The notes beneath the pieces were generated by a model. It was given only the letters and a program-made list of their open reading frames with translations. It did not search any database and was not told where the DNA came from. A stretch of 64,000 nucleotides of DNA from Microbacterium sp. SORGH_AS_0969 (lineage in GTDB: Bacteria; Actinomycetota; Actinomycetes; Actinomycetales; Microbacteriaceae), in contig NZ_JAUTAG010000001.1 of assembly GCF_030818255.1 (NCBI RefSeq), positions 1,116,001 through 1,180,000 on the forward strand. The letters are read 5' to 3'. A program made the translations under genes and the position numbers. Below are positions 15,396 through 24,222 of the stretch, piece after piece (within the stretch, counting starts at the first letter, position 1; each line of letters opens with the position of its first letter).

Positions 15396-15672
15396 TGACA
15401 CCAGGGGCGCCCACAACGTAGCCCGAACTAGTGCGATTCACGCGCGAGCCCTCGCTGTGAAGTGACTCACCAACGACATTTATCGCCGCGAATACTGCGC
15501 CATAAAACGCCGCGTTTCACAGGGTCGGCGTCGACGTCGGCTGAGCCGCCCCGGAAACGATCAGTTTCGAGCGATTCCGGAAACCTACAAAGAGGACGCC
15601 GCCAGGACGGCCGTGGGTCGGGAGCGGTAGATTGGCCGGGTCCGGCGCGACGCGCCTACTCGGGAGGGTGCA
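15396..15672. other. intergenic region upstream of the ABC exporter, no gene supported
   Basis: Frames here lack codon bias and ribosome sites. The only functional sign is GGGAGG about 8 nt before the ATG at 15673. No repeats stand out. Confidence 0.5.
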
Positions 15673-16437
15673 ATGGCTCTGATTCCACTCAACGACGGAG
15701 AGGCGCAGGGTCCTGCCGTTCTTGAAGCTCGCGATGTGCGTAAGGGGTTTCAGGTGCGTCGGGGAGAGACGCGCGACGTTCTACGTGGTGTGACGCTGCG
15801 CGTCGGGGCCGGGGAGCGGGTGGCGATCGTAGGTCCGTCCGGTTCCGGGAAATCCTCTTTGCTGTACTGCCTCGCTGGCCTCGATCCGGTGTCCTCTGGG
15901 TCGGTGGCGCTGTTCGGTCGCGATGTCGCGTCGATGAGCGGGGCTCATCTGGCGCGGGAGTATCGGGAACGAGTGGGCTTTGTGTTTCAGCAGTACAACC
16001 TGGTGTCGACGCTTTCTGGGTTTGAGAATGCCGTTCTGCCGATGCGGCTGAGCCGACGACGTGTCGCCGCTGACGTCGTACGGAGCGTCCTGGATCGGTT
16101 GGGGGTTGGCGATCGCGGGCGAGCCCTTCCGGGCACTATGTCGGGGGGCGAGCAGCAGCGCTTCGCCATCGCCCGTGCGTTGATCGCGCACCCACAGCTC
16201 GTTTTCGCTGATGAGCCAACCGGTGCTCTCGATAGCGAGAACGCGGATGCCGTCGTGGAGCACCTTGAGTCGTTGAGCTCGTCGGGAGCGGCGCTGGTCT
16301 ACGTCACGCATGACCCTTCCCTCGCGGCTCGCGCCGACCGGGTGCTGGTCATGCGAGACGGCGTGCTCGCCGCCGAGCTGCGCGGAGCCGATGGCGCAGC
16401 CGTGCTTCGCGCCATGTCTGCCCCGCGAGCAGCCTGA
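15673..16437 (+). CDS. ABC transporter ATP-binding protein (LolD/MacB type)
   Basis: 254 residues with Shine-Dalgarno GGGAGG. Walker [11 protein letters not shown]-loop [20 protein letters not shown], signature [15 protein letters not shown], Walker [16 protein letters not shown] and the switch His (YVTHDPS) are all present. The family pairs with FtsX-fold permeases in lipoprotein release, macrolide or peptide export. Its TGA overlaps the permease ATG by one base. With the LuxR-type gene upstream it may be a regulated antimicrobial-peptide or bacteriocin immunity exporter, but no substrate gene is adjacent. Confidence 0.9.
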   Translation: MALIPLNDGEAQGPAVLEARDVRKGFQVRRGETRDVLRGVTLRVGAGERVAIVGPSGSGKSSLLYCLAGLDPVSSGSVALFGRDVASMSGAHLAREYRERVGFVFQQYNLVSTLSGFENAVLPMRLSRRRVAADVVRSVLDRLGVGDRGRALPGTMSGGEQQRFAIARALIAHPQLVFADEPTGALDSENADAVVEHLESLSSSGAALVYVTHDPSLAARADRVLVMRDGVLAAELRGADGAAVLRAMSAPRAA

Positions 16438-17810
16438 TGCTTCGCCTGATTCTCAGTGCCACCGTGAGGAACCCGCGCGTCAGCGTCGGCCCAGCGGTGT
16501 TGTTTCTCACCGCCGGTGCCCTCGCCGCGCTCGCCCTCACGGTCGTGTTCTCTGTCGCAGGGCCAGCGGGACAACTCGCTTTGCGCGATGCCCCCGAAGG
16601 GACCGGCGCTGTCGTCGCTCAGGTCGCGTTGTTCATGATGATCCTCGGCATTGGCGTCCCGATGATCTTCGTCACGTCCTCGGTTGCCGGTACATCTGTC
16701 GAACTCGACAGGAAACTCATCGCAACCTGGCGTCTCGCTGGGGCCGCGCCGGTACACGTTCGCCTTATCGTGCTGTGCCGGCTTCTCCTCGTCGCTGTCG
16801 TCTCATCTGCCGTCGGAGCCGCCGTGTCTCCGCTCCTCGCGCAGCCATCTCTCGATTTTCTCCTCCACGTCACGACGATCAGCGTTCCAATCGCCGCTGA
16901 TGTGTCTATCGCGCCCATCGCCCTGGCCGTCGCCGTGGTTTCGACTCTCGCTATCCTCGGCGGACTCGCTCCTGCGGGTCGGGCTTCACGTATCCCTCCG
17001 CTGGAAGTGCTTCGCGCCGCTCAGGGACGGCCAGGACGCAGGATCGGCCGTTGGATATTGGGAGTAGTCGCCGCCCTGGCGACGGTAGGGATCGCGACAT
17101 CTACAGCAGGCCAGCCCGATCCCGGTCCCGCTTCCACGACGGGACTGATCGCAGCTTTCGCAGCGGCCGCGGCAATCAGCATCCTCTCTCCGCTCGTTCT
17201 CGGACCGCTTCTCGGCCTGTGGACACGGGTCGTTCCGCCGAGCGCGTGGCCTGCGTGGTGGCTCGCGCGAATCAGAGCGACGCAGCGCCTGTCCGCTACC
17301 TCGTCGACTGTCGCGCCTCTGGCGATGGTGCTTGTGATCATGGGTGTGTACTTCAGCCTGTCCCGCACGTGGGAGATAGCCACCGGTCAAGCAGAACAAG
17401 CGGCCGTCAACGCCCAGCAGGGCCTTGTACTCTTCGCTCCCGGGGCGGTCATCGCCCTCGTTGGTGCAGCGACCGTCCTCTTTTCCGTGGTCGGCTACTC
17501 GCAGCGCGAGCAGCGCCAGTTGCGCTCCGTTGGAGCGAGCCCAGCGAACCTCGTCTTGGCGAGCCTCATCGAACCGCTCATGTATGTCGGAACAGCTCTT
17601 CTCGTCTCAGTCCCGGTCGTGTTCGGCATCACCGTCAGCTTCACGGCGGCGCTGAATCACGTTGGCCTGGTTGCGGCTCCGACCCTCCACGTCGAAGCGC
17701 TCCTAGGCGCTGCCGTTGCCGGCTACATCGTGACCGCCCTCGCCACCGCCCCCAGCACCGCCGCTGGAATTGCTCGCGTCCGACCCGCGCGCGCCGCTAC
17801 CGCTCACTGA
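16437..17810 (+). CDS. FtsX-like ABC transporter permease
   Basis: 457 residues with about eight hydrophobic segments in two halves, each with an FtsX-type core (for example ILGIGVPMIFVTSSVAGTSV and the C-terminal VGTALLVSVPVVFGITVSF). The soluble loop GRASRIPPLEVLRAAQGRPG carries the RxxPxxxLR pattern that contacts the ATPase in this family. YSQREQRQLRSVGASPANLV is the matching motif in the second half. It lacks the large periplasmic domain of MacB and so resembles Gram-positive exporters of peptides or lipids. Coupled to the ATPase gene. Confidence 0.85.
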   Translation: MLRLILSATVRNPRVSVGPAVLFLTAGALAALALTVVFSVAGPAGQLALRDAPEGTGAVVAQVALFMMILGIGVPMIFVTSSVAGTSVELDRKLIATWRLAGAAPVHVRLIVLCRLLLVAVVSSAVGAAVSPLLAQPSLDFLLHVTTISVPIAADVSIAPIALAVAVVSTLAILGGLAPAGRASRIPPLEVLRAAQGRPGRRIGRWILGVVAALATVGIATSTAGQPDPGPASTTGLIAAFAAAAAISILSPLVLGPLLGLWTRVVPPSAWPAWWLARIRATQRLSATSSTVAPLAMVLVIMGVYFSLSRTWEIATGQAEQAAVNAQQGLVLFAPGAVIALVGAATVLFSVVGYSQREQRQLRSVGASPANLVLASLIEPLMYVGTALLVSVPVVFGITVSFTAALNHVGLVAAPTLHVEALLGAAVAGYIVTALATAPSTAAGIARVRPARAATAH

Positions 17811-17919
17811 ACGACCGTCCCGAAACTCTGTACCGAAACCACTTGTGCCGTTGGCGGGTTTCGATACGTGTGGATTTGCATCCAATCTGGCGGTGTTCTG
17901 CGCGCGTCAGTGGCGGGTC

Positions 17920-18366
17920 TTATCCGGTAACGAGGACACTGGCGGCGGCTTCGATGACATCGTCGGTGATGGTTTCGAGCTGGTTGATTCGTAGGACGCG
18001 TTGTATTTGGGGGAAGAGGCGTTCGAGGAGTCGGAAGTTGCCGCGTGTGATGCGTTCGATCGCGGCGATTGCTTGTGCGTCGGTGAAGTCATCAGCGTCG
18101 AGAGTTTTGCCGAGGCGTTTCCAGTGGCGGTCGAGGACAAAGAGGAGTTCGTCGCGGCCGAGGGCGCGGTAGCGGTGGGAGAAGCCGAGGCGGCTGTAGA
18201 GCTGGGGGTAGTGGCGGAAGCGCTGGTCGATACCGGGCATACCAATGAGGACGACTGCGATGTGGGTGCGGTCGTGGTGGTCACGGATCAACTCAAGGCC
18301 AGTGGGTGTCAGGCGTTCGGCCTCATCGATGATGATCAGCTCGGTCCATCGCATGACGTTGGTGGT
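17920..18366 (-). pseudogene. C-terminal remnant of a transposon AAA ATPase (TniB/IstB/MuB-like)
   Basis: 149 codons remain, beginning at the IS3 boundary. Visible: ELIIIDEAERLTPTGLELIR (Walker B and following helix), IAVVLIGMPGIDQRFRHYPQ (sensor 1 region) and SRLGFSHRYRALGRDELLFV (Arg-finger region), then a helical C-terminal domain. The Walker A half is missing because the IS3 element replaces everything upstream, and no matching N-terminal half is found on the other side. Such ATPases select targets for DDE transposases; the cognate transposase is not in the window. Confidence 0.72.
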
Positions 18367-18414
18367 TGAATCGGCCTGACTTTCGTTCCGTTCTTCAAGC
18401 AAGGATGGAAGACG

Positions 18415-18720
18415 ATGAACAGGAAGTATTCGCCGGAGATGCGTGAGCGGGCGCTCAGGATGCTCGCGGAGACGCGGCCCTCGCACCCGACGATGATGAG
18501 CGCCGCGCGGCATGTCGCAGGCCTGCTGGGGATGAGCCCGGAGACGCTGCGACTGTGGCAGCGCCAAGCGGAAGTCGACGCGGGCGCCAAACCCGGGCTG
18601 ACAACGGAAGCGGCGGCGGAGATCAAGCGGCTGCAGAAGGAGAACGCCGAGCTTCGTAAGGCGAATGAGATTCTCAAGGCTGCGAGTGTGTTTTTCGCGA
18701 AGGAGCTCGACCGCCCCTGA
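18415..18720 (+). CDS. IS3-family transposase OrfA
   Basis: 101 residues. N-terminal HTH (YSPEMRERALRMLAETRPS, then AARHVAGLLGMSPETLRLWQ) binds the terminal repeats; a leucine-zipper-like helix follows (EIKRLQKENAELRKANEIL). The end KAASVFFAKELDRP is diagnostic for IS3. A run CCCC-TGA at 18714-18720 allows a tRNA-Pro to slip back one base at the stop and enter the orfB frame, producing the OrfAB transposase. Confidence 0.9.
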   Translation: MNRKYSPEMRERALRMLAETRPSHPTMMSAARHVAGLLGMSPETLRLWQRQAEVDAGAKPGLTTEAAAEIKRLQKENAELRKANEILKAASVFFAKELDRP

Positions 18721-18725
18721 CCGAG

Positions 18726-19652
18726 ATGATCCGGTTCATCAACGAACACCGGGATCGTTACGGGGTCGAGCTCATCTGCCGGGTCCTGAAACCCGCAGTC
18801 CAGGGGCTCCTCACCTCCCGCGGCTACCGCGCCGCCCTCGCCCGAACGCCGTCAGCGCGGCGGTTGCGTGACGAGCTGCTCGTGCCGGAGGTCGCGCGGT
18901 TGCATGCGGAGAACTACGGCGTCTACGGGCGACGGAAGATGCATGCGTTGATGCGCCGGCAGGGGTGGGACATCGGCCGCGACCAGACCGAACGTCTTAT
19001 GCGCTTGGCTGGCGTCCGCGGCGTGAGGAAGTCGAAACGCGTGTTCACCACCCGCTCGGACAGGACGACGGCGCTCCCTGCCGATCTCGTGAACCGCAGG
19101 TTCACCGCTCCCGCGCCCAGGCGGCTCTGGGTCTGCGACGTCACCTACGTCGCGACGTGGTCCGGGTTCGCGTATGTCGCGTTCGTCACGGACGTGTACT
19201 CGAGACGCATAGTCGGCTGGAACGTCGCATCGACGTTGCGGTCAGAGGTCCTGCCTATGCCGGCGCTCGACATGGCCGCGTGGGGCGCGGGCGGCAGGCT
19301 CGACGGGCTGATCCATCACGCGGACCACGGGTCGAACTCCACCGCCATGGTCTACACCGACCGGATCGTCGAACTCGGCGCCGTCTCCTCGACGGGCACC
19401 GTCGGCGACTCGTTCGACAACGCGATGGCCGAGGCAGTGAACAACCTCTACAAGACTGAACTCATCCGTCAGCGCGGCCCCTGGCGAACCGTCGAGCAGG
19501 TTGAGCTCGCGACTCTGGAGTGGGTCTGGTGGTGGAACAACCAGCGGCTCCACGGCGAGCTTGATATGCGCACCCCCGCCGAGGTCGAGAACGCGTACTA
19601 CGCTGACCTCGAATCAGCCAATCCGGCCCCTGCCGGACAAGGCTCCCGATAG
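18726..19652 (+). CDS. IS3-family transposase OrfB (DDE integrase)
   Basis: 308 residues from the first ATG; in vivo probably made mainly as the -1 frameshift OrfAB fusion. HTH_21 region (HAENYGVYGRRKMHALMRRQ) is followed by the rve core: LWVCDVTYVATWSGFAYVAF (first Asp), HHADHGSNST (second Asp), and GDSFDNAMAEAVNNLYKTEL with the catalytic Glu. Ends WVWWWNNQRLHGELDMRTPA as usual. The stop touches the right inverted repeat. Fully open. Confidence 0.93.
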   Translation: MIRFINEHRDRYGVELICRVLKPAVQGLLTSRGYRAALARTPSARRLRDELLVPEVARLHAENYGVYGRRKMHALMRRQGWDIGRDQTERLMRLAGVRGVRKSKRVFTTRSDRTTALPADLVNRRFTAPAPRRLWVCDVTYVATWSGFAYVAFVTDVYSRRIVGWNVASTLRSEVLPMPALDMAAWGAGGRLDGLIHHADHGSNSTAMVYTDRIVELGAVSSTGTVGDSFDNAMAEAVNNLYKTELIRQRGPWRTVEQVELATLEWVWWWNNQRLHGELDMRTPAEVENAYYADLESANPAPAGQGSR

Positions 19653-19671
19653 GAACGAAAGTCAGGCCGAT

Positions 19672-19824
19672 TCAGAGACCCGTTCTAAGCGGGTCGGGCT
19701 TCCTCCATCGGCTGATGTCCTCCATCAGCTCGTTGGAACGCCTACGCGCGAGTTCGACCCGGGGCTTAGCTTTCTCCGAAAGCCACTCCATGCGATCCGC
19801 TACGACGTCCTCGGTTTCCCCCAT
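19672..19824 (-). pseudogene. short ORF cut by the IS3 end
   Basis: 50 codons from the ATG at 19824: MGETEDVVADRMEWLSEKAK continuing with a helical Arg/Glu-rich sequence (RVELARRRSNELMEDISRW). The stop TGA is supplied by the inverted repeat of the IS3 element, so the native protein was probably longer and its 3' end has been removed. Codon usage looks coding. No family recognised. Confidence 0.4.
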
Positions 19825-20311
19825 GGTCGAACGGTACCGGTGACTGTTTGTCCGCGGCAGAGCTAACGATGCCGTCGTTCAAAACCGATCGTTTGTGGTG
19901 GAGTTGCCCGCCAGTCGATCCAACATGTGAGCAGAAGTAATACCCCTCCGAGGCTGCACAGCAGCGGAGGCCTGATATCCCGACTGCGCAGCAGCCGGGC
20001 TACCTCGCGTAGCGGGGTTGCGATGAGATCCCCTGGCTGGCGGGAACCGGCCTCCTACATCATCAGCGGAGAGGCTCCAAGCCGGCGGAACCGGCACCTT
20101 CCTCCCCGGAGGTGGTCTGCGCTCGCGCCGTCATCTCCCGTGCTACCCGAGGGTCGGGGCAAGGTGTCCGCTGATTCGATCGCAGCTTGCGGATAAGTCC
20201 GCCCACCAGAAGCCCTGTCTGACCTGTCCTTCCTGACCGGGTCCCGAGCCCTCGTCATAGGCGTTCGCGGTACCCGGTCGTCGCGCATGCCCCCATCCTC
20301 CGCTCCAGAGG
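19825..20311. other. intergenic region between the IS3 element and HicAB, no gene supported
   Basis: Nearly 490 bp with moderate GC and no frame showing actinobacterial third-position bias or a ribosome site. It could be the scar of a deleted segment, given the missing target duplication of the neighbouring IS3 element. No repeats stand out. Confidence 0.5.
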
Positions 20312-20710
20312 TCAGGACGCGACAGCTGCGTCGGTCTTGTCTCTGGCGAGCTGGCTGATGCGGGCGGGACTGACGCCGAGCAGCACAGCGGCGTCGGAGA
20401 CCGTGACGCCGTGCGCGCGAAGTTCGCGCACGACCGTGCGTGCCTGGCGCGCTGCAGCGACCTGACGCTCCTGCGCCGCCGCTGTGGCCTCCCGCGCCTC
20501 CCTGACGCGAACCGAAACGCCGGTCCCGAGATCGGGGATGAGGTTCACGCGCACATCGCTGTGGTCGACGTCGGGGGCGAGGGTGTCGAGGTAGTCGCGG
20601 ACCTGCTGCTCTGCACGGTCGAGAGTGCGCACCTGAGTCACAGGATCGCCGTCGATTGCGAGTTCCCATCCGCCGTCCCAGCGGGTGGCCGTGACATCGA
20701 TCATCGTCAT
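20312..20710 (-). CDS. hicB: HicB-family antitoxin with HTH domain
   Basis: 132 residues from the ATG at 20710, which overlaps the hicA stop (ATGA). N-terminal strand pattern IDVTATRWDGGWELAIDG is the degraded RNase H fold of HicB. Residues about 95-130 are a helix-turn-helix (VSDAAVLLGVSPARISQLAR) for operator binding. HicB masks the HicA active site and represses the operon. Order hicA then hicB is the common one. Confidence 0.8.
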   Translation of the reverse strand: MTMIDVTATRWDGGWELAIDGDPVTQVRTLDRAEQQVRDYLDTLAPDVDHSDVRVNLIPDLGTGVSVRVREAREATAAAQERQVAAARQARTVVRELRAHGVTVSDAAVLLGVSPARISQLARDKTDAAVAS

Positions 20711-20913
20711 CGGTCCTGTCCCTTCACTTCCTCGATGGCCGCCAGCGCCTTCCGCGTCAATCCTGGCGACACCTCTCGCGTCTGCGTGATGATGACGGGG
20801 CGCGACAGCCCCGGTGCCGACCACTTCTCGTGATCGCCCTTCCCCTGCTCCGAGTCGAATCCGGCATCCCGAAGCAACCTGACCAGGTCGCGGTACTTCA
20901 TCGGCTTGACCAT
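20707..20913 (-). CDS. hicA: HicA-family mRNA interferase toxin
   Basis: 68 residues (64 if started at the second ATG, 20901). The dsRBD-like fold is evident: MKYRDLVRLLRDAGFDSEQG, KGDHEKW with the catalytic His, VIITQTREVSPGLTRKALAA. HicA cleaves mRNA independently of ribosomes. No ribosome site precedes the ATG; a TACAGT -10-like hexamer six bases before it suggests leaderless transcription starting at the ATG. Confidence 0.85.
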   Translation of the reverse strand: MVKPMKYRDLVRLLRDAGFDSEQGKGDHEKWSAPGLSRPVIITQTREVSPGLTRKALAAIEEVKGQDR

Positions 20914-20928
20914 GATCGCACTGTAGGG

Positions 20929-20952
20929 CCCCTTAATACATAGCTGAAGGGG
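20929..20952 (-). promoter_or_regulatory. inverted repeat upstream of hicA, likely HicB operator
   Basis: CCCCTT (20929-20934) and AAGGGG (20947-20952) form a perfect dyad covering the expected -35 to -10 zone of the hicAB promoter. It is a good candidate for the HTH of HicB. Confidence 0.45.
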
Positions 20953-21144
20953 GAGTAAATTCTGCGCTGGCGCGGCTCACCTCGCACACGCTCTCAGCAG
21001 CCGCGCGCCACGCGGAACTCGCGCTGGCCCAGACGTGAGCACGGCAACCATGCGCTGCGCCGAAGCCACCCGCGGCTTCATCTGTAGGGAACATGACCCG
21101 AATCCGCCCTGGGCGAGGAATCGCGCGGGAAATCTCGGGACGCG

Positions 21145-21888
21145 TCACGGTGACGCGAGCGCCTCCACCGGCCCCTCCGGCAGCACGACCCATCCCTCCC
21201 GCCGGGCGATGTCGAGAACCTCGGATGCCGGGGGCTCGAACGCCCCGAGCGCACCGGCGCGCGTCGCCAGAGCGGCCACCACCGCGTCGAAGGCATCGGC
21301 GTTCGCGACCGCGAGCGGGGCGAAGCCGCCCAGATCGAGCCACGGAGCGCGCGCGGACAGTGTCTCGAGGAGAACGGCCCGGCGCTCGGCATCCACCCGG
21401 TACCCGGTCGTGTCGAAGCCCCACAGACGCAGCGAGCCGCCGGGGTACACCTCGAACAGGCGCCCCTCGGCTGCTCGGTCGACGGGGAAGCCCGCCTCCG
21501 CGAGCCGCCCGAGAAGCCCCGCGCACCGCAGCGCGGTGACACCGAGGCGATCGGTCGAGACGCTGAGCGGCCAGCGTCCGATGCGCTCGCGCACCACGTG
21601 GTCGGTGTGGCGGTAGACGAGCGGGCGACGCCAGTCGGCTCCGCCGTCAACGAGCTCGCGGGCGGAGCCGGAGTGGTGTGCGCGCACGAAGTCGACGAAC
21701 GCGTCGGGCCAGCCGAGCGGGCAGTCGACCCCGAGCCAGACCGCTTCGCCGGAGACGGATGCCACGATCGTGGCGTCATCGACCCCGGCCTCCAGCCGTG
21801 TGAGCCGGGCGCCGCCGTCGGTCCAGACGAGCTCGGCGAGGGCGGTGCCGGGCACGCCCGCGGCCAGGTCGACGCCGATCGTTCTCAC
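21145..21888 (-). CDS. DUF429 family protein
   Basis: 247 residues from GTG at 21888. Starts with an RNase H-like strand TIGVDLAAGVPGTALAELVW and has WLGVDCPLGWPDAFVDFVRA, RHTDHVVRERIGRWPLSVS and LFEVYPGGSLRLWGF, all typical of DUF429 proteins, whose role is not established (a nuclease-like fold is predicted). The DNA from here on returns to the high-GC character of the core genome. It is divergent from the AraC-type gene. Confidence 0.8.
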   Translation of the reverse strand: MRTIGVDLAAGVPGTALAELVWTDGGARLTRLEAGVDDATIVASVSGEAVWLGVDCPLGWPDAFVDFVRAHHSGSARELVDGGADWRRPLVYRHTDHVVRERIGRWPLSVSTDRLGVTALRCAGLLGRLAEAGFPVDRAAEGRLFEVYPGGSLRLWGFDTTGYRVDAERRAVLLETLSARAPWLDLGGFAPLAVANADAFDAVVAALATRAGALGAFEPPASEVLDIARREGWVVLPEGPVEALASP

Positions 21889-21970
21889 CCGCGCAGCCTA
21901 CGGCCCCACGCCACGGGCGGCTCGGCCGCCCGTGCGGAATACCGTCGACGACGCCGTGGTTTCCCGCGGT

Positions 21971-22852
21971 GTGACTTCGCACGCCGCCGCCCTCGATCGC
22001 GCGCTCGCGTCGCTCGAGATCCGCGCCGAACACGCGCGCCGCTCGACACTCGAGGCGGGCGAACGCCTGACGGTTCCGCCCGGCGAGGCGACGCTGCTCT
22101 TCGTGCGCGCGGGAGAGATCACCGGCGACATCGGCGAGAATCTCGGCTGCTCGATCGACGCCGGATCGGGTGAGGCAGCGACCCTGCGCGGCCGCCGCAC
22201 GCTCCTCGCGGGCGACGCTCTCGTCTCGCTGGGGTGCGAGCACCTCGCGCTCGCGTCGCAGTCCGGGGCCGAGGTCACCGTCATCTCCGTGAGAGTGGCA
22301 CGCACCCTCCTCTCCGGCGCGCTCCCCGGCGTCGTCTTCGTCAACGACTTCACGCGCGCCGAGCCCGCAGCGGCGGCCCTCGCCGCCCACCTCGGCCAGT
22401 CACCCCGCCCCGGCGACACGACCATCTGCCACATCATGGTGCGCACGGTGGTCCTCGCGGCGATCCGCGCGTGGGCCTTCGCCGATGCGAACGCCGCGTG
22501 GCCGCCGCGCTCGGAGGACCCGTTCCTGGATCGCGCCGCCGCCGCGATCGTCGCGGACCCCGGTCGCTCCTGGACCACCGATGAACTGGCCGGTCTCGCC
22601 GCGATGTCGCGCTCGGTGTTCGCCGAGCGGTTCCGCGAGGCCTTCGGCCGCTCCCCCGGCGGCTACGTCACCGACGCCCGCGTCCGCCGAGCGAAGGAGC
22701 TCTTAGAGGCCGGAGAGTCTGTGTCGGAGGTGTCGCGGACCCTGGGCTACGCCTCCGATGAGGGCTTCCGCCGCGCGTTCCGCCGCGTCACGGGCGTGGC
22801 GCCCTCGCGATGGCGCGCTTCCGCGGGGCCGGTCCCGATCGCGCACGGCTGA
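21971..22852 (+). CDS. AraC family transcriptional regulator
   Basis: 293 residues from the GTG at 21971; earlier in-frame starts would run into the divergent DUF429 gene. The N-terminal cupin-like half (ERLTVPPGEATLLFVRAGEI, LLAGDALVSLGCEHLALASQ) probably binds an effector. The C-terminal 100 residues are the double HTH: DELAGLAAMSRSVFAERFRE and VSEVSRTLGYASDEGFRRAF, ending TGVAPSRWR. It converges on an MFS exporter gene, which is its likely target as in similar AraC/MFS pairs. Confidence 0.85.
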   Translation: MTSHAAALDRALASLEIRAEHARRSTLEAGERLTVPPGEATLLFVRAGEITGDIGENLGCSIDAGSGEAATLRGRRTLLAGDALVSLGCEHLALASQSGAEVTVISVRVARTLLSGALPGVVFVNDFTRAEPAAAALAAHLGQSPRPGDTTICHIMVRTVVLAAIRAWAFADANAAWPPRSEDPFLDRAAAAIVADPGRSWTTDELAGLAAMSRSVFAERFREAFGRSPGGYVTDARVRRAKELLEAGESVSEVSRTLGYASDEGFRRAFRRVTGVAPSRWRASAGPVPIAHG

Positions 22853-22908
22853 GCCGCGACGGCCGGGACCGAACCGCCGCGACTGGGCCGCGCGCCACGC
22901 GGGCACGC

Positions 22909-24093
22909 TCAGCGCGAGCGCGGAACCCGCAGCGACACCCCGAACAGCACGGCACCGACGACGAGGAGCGCCGCGCCCACGGCATCCGTGACGACGATGC
23001 CCATTCCGTCGACCAGCAGCCCACCGATACCGGCCGCCGCGACGATCGCGAGCTGGAAGCCCGTGACCACGAGGCTGCCGCCCGCCTCGAGTCGGTCCGG
23101 CATCCGGTGTCCGACCCAGGTGTTGACGATGATCAGCCACGACGCGAAGAGGAAGCCCCACGCGAACACCGCCGCGGCGACCGCCGCGAACCCGGGGAGC
23201 GAGAGCACCACGACGATCGACGCCGCGATCGCGAGCGGACCGACGACGGACAGGATGCCGAACGCCCGGTCGACCACGATCCCGATGACGATGTTGCCGA
23301 TGAGCCCGCCGGCTCCGAACAGCGTCAGGAGAAGGACCACCGTTGCGGCATCCACCTCGGGGAGGCGCTCCAGCGCGAGCCGCACGTAGGTGTAGGCGAG
23401 GAAGTGCCCGAGCACGATGAAGACGTGGCCGACGAGTCCGAACGCGGCTCCGGGCCGGCGGAGCGTGTCGACGAGGAGTCGGATGCTGGATGCCGCGGCC
23501 GCCGGCACCGGGGGCAGGACGAGACGCACGGCCACCCCCACGACGGCGGAGGCGAGACCGACGATGAGGAACGCCAGACGCCAGTCGAGCGCCTCGCTCA
23601 GCAGGACGCCGAGGGGGACGCCCGCGACGGTGGCCAGCGACAGACCGGCCGAGGTGAACATGACGGCGCGACCAATGCGGTCAGGCGCCGACAGGGCCGC
23701 TGCGACCGTGATCGACATCGACCAGAAGGCCGAGATCGCCGCGCCGAGGAGGAAGCGCGCGACGAGGATCGTGACGAAGTGGGGGGCGACCGCCACGGCG
23801 ATGCTCGACACCGCGGCCGCGGCGGCCGCGATCACGAGCAGCGTGCGTCGGTCCAGACGCGGGAAGATCAGGCCGACCGTGGGAGCCATCAGCAGCCCGG
23901 CGAGCGCGGTGACCGTCACGGTCTGCCCGGCCTGGCCGGGGGTGATGCCGAGACCCGCGGCCATCTCGGTGAGCACACCGTTGGGGAGGAACTCGGCGGT
24001 GACGAGCAGGAAGCTCATCAGCATCAGGACGACGAGCCCGCCGTATCTCATGCGGGCGACGGGAGCGACGGGAACGGGGGCGGTCATGGTCAT
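22909..24093 (-). CDS. MFS transporter of the DHA1 (AraJ/YdhP-like) type
   Basis: 394 residues from the ATG at 24093. Twelve TM segments; the first reads LVVLMLMSFLLVTAEFLPNG, a hallmark of the AraJ/sugar-efflux subgroup, and loop 2-3 has FPRLDRRTLLV. ARFLLGAAISAFWSMSITVA in TM5 also fits. Such proteins export sugars, arabinose-like compounds or drugs; the substrate is unknown. It is convergent with the AraC regulator gene. Confidence 0.82.
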   Translation of the reverse strand: MTMTAPVPVAPVARMRYGGLVVLMLMSFLLVTAEFLPNGVLTEMAAGLGITPGQAGQTVTVTALAGLLMAPTVGLIFPRLDRRTLLVIAAAAAAVSSIAVAVAPHFVTILVARFLLGAAISAFWSMSITVAAALSAPDRIGRAVMFTSAGLSLATVAGVPLGVLLSEALDWRLAFLIVGLASAVVGVAVRLVLPPVPAAAASSIRLLVDTLRRPGAAFGLVGHVFIVLGHFLAYTYVRLALERLPEVDAATVVLLLTLFGAGGLIGNIVIGIVVDRAFGILSVVGPLAIAASIVVVLSLPGFAAVAAAVFAWGFLFASWLIIVNTWVGHRMPDRLEAGGSLVVTGFQLAIVAAAGIGGLLVDGMGIVVTDAVGAALLVVGAVLFGVSLRVPRSR

Positions 24094-24222
24094 GGCTCGA
24101 TGCTCGCAACGGAGCATTCCGCGCGCCCGACCGATCGTCCGGGGCACCCCACCGTTCGTCCGAGCACGATCGTCGGCGCGCAACCGGTCGCCCTCACCCG
24201 CCGGACCTGAGAAGATCACCCC

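Larger units (their letters stand above)
18367..19674. mobile_element. IS3-family insertion sequence, no target duplication
   Basis: 1308 bp bounded by perfect 23-bp inverted repeats (18367-18389 and 19652-19674, starting TGAATCGGCCTGAC) with TG...CA ends. It holds orfA and orfB in overlapping phases. The immediate flanks (GTGGT and GAGAC) do not match, and the gene broken on its left has no continuation on its right, so a deletion or recombination has followed insertion. Confidence 0.92.

Noticed and set aside
20933..21094. Minus-strand frame ending in VSRASAEFTPPSAMY between hicA and the DUF429 gene
   Set aside because: No ribosome site, covers the hicA promoter dyad, and no recognisable domain; probably chance, though a gene remnant is possible.
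22810..24210. 466-codon plus-strand frame opposite the MFS gene
   Set aside because: Extremely His/Asp/Arg-rich antisense shadow; no domain and the opposite strand encodes a complete transporter.
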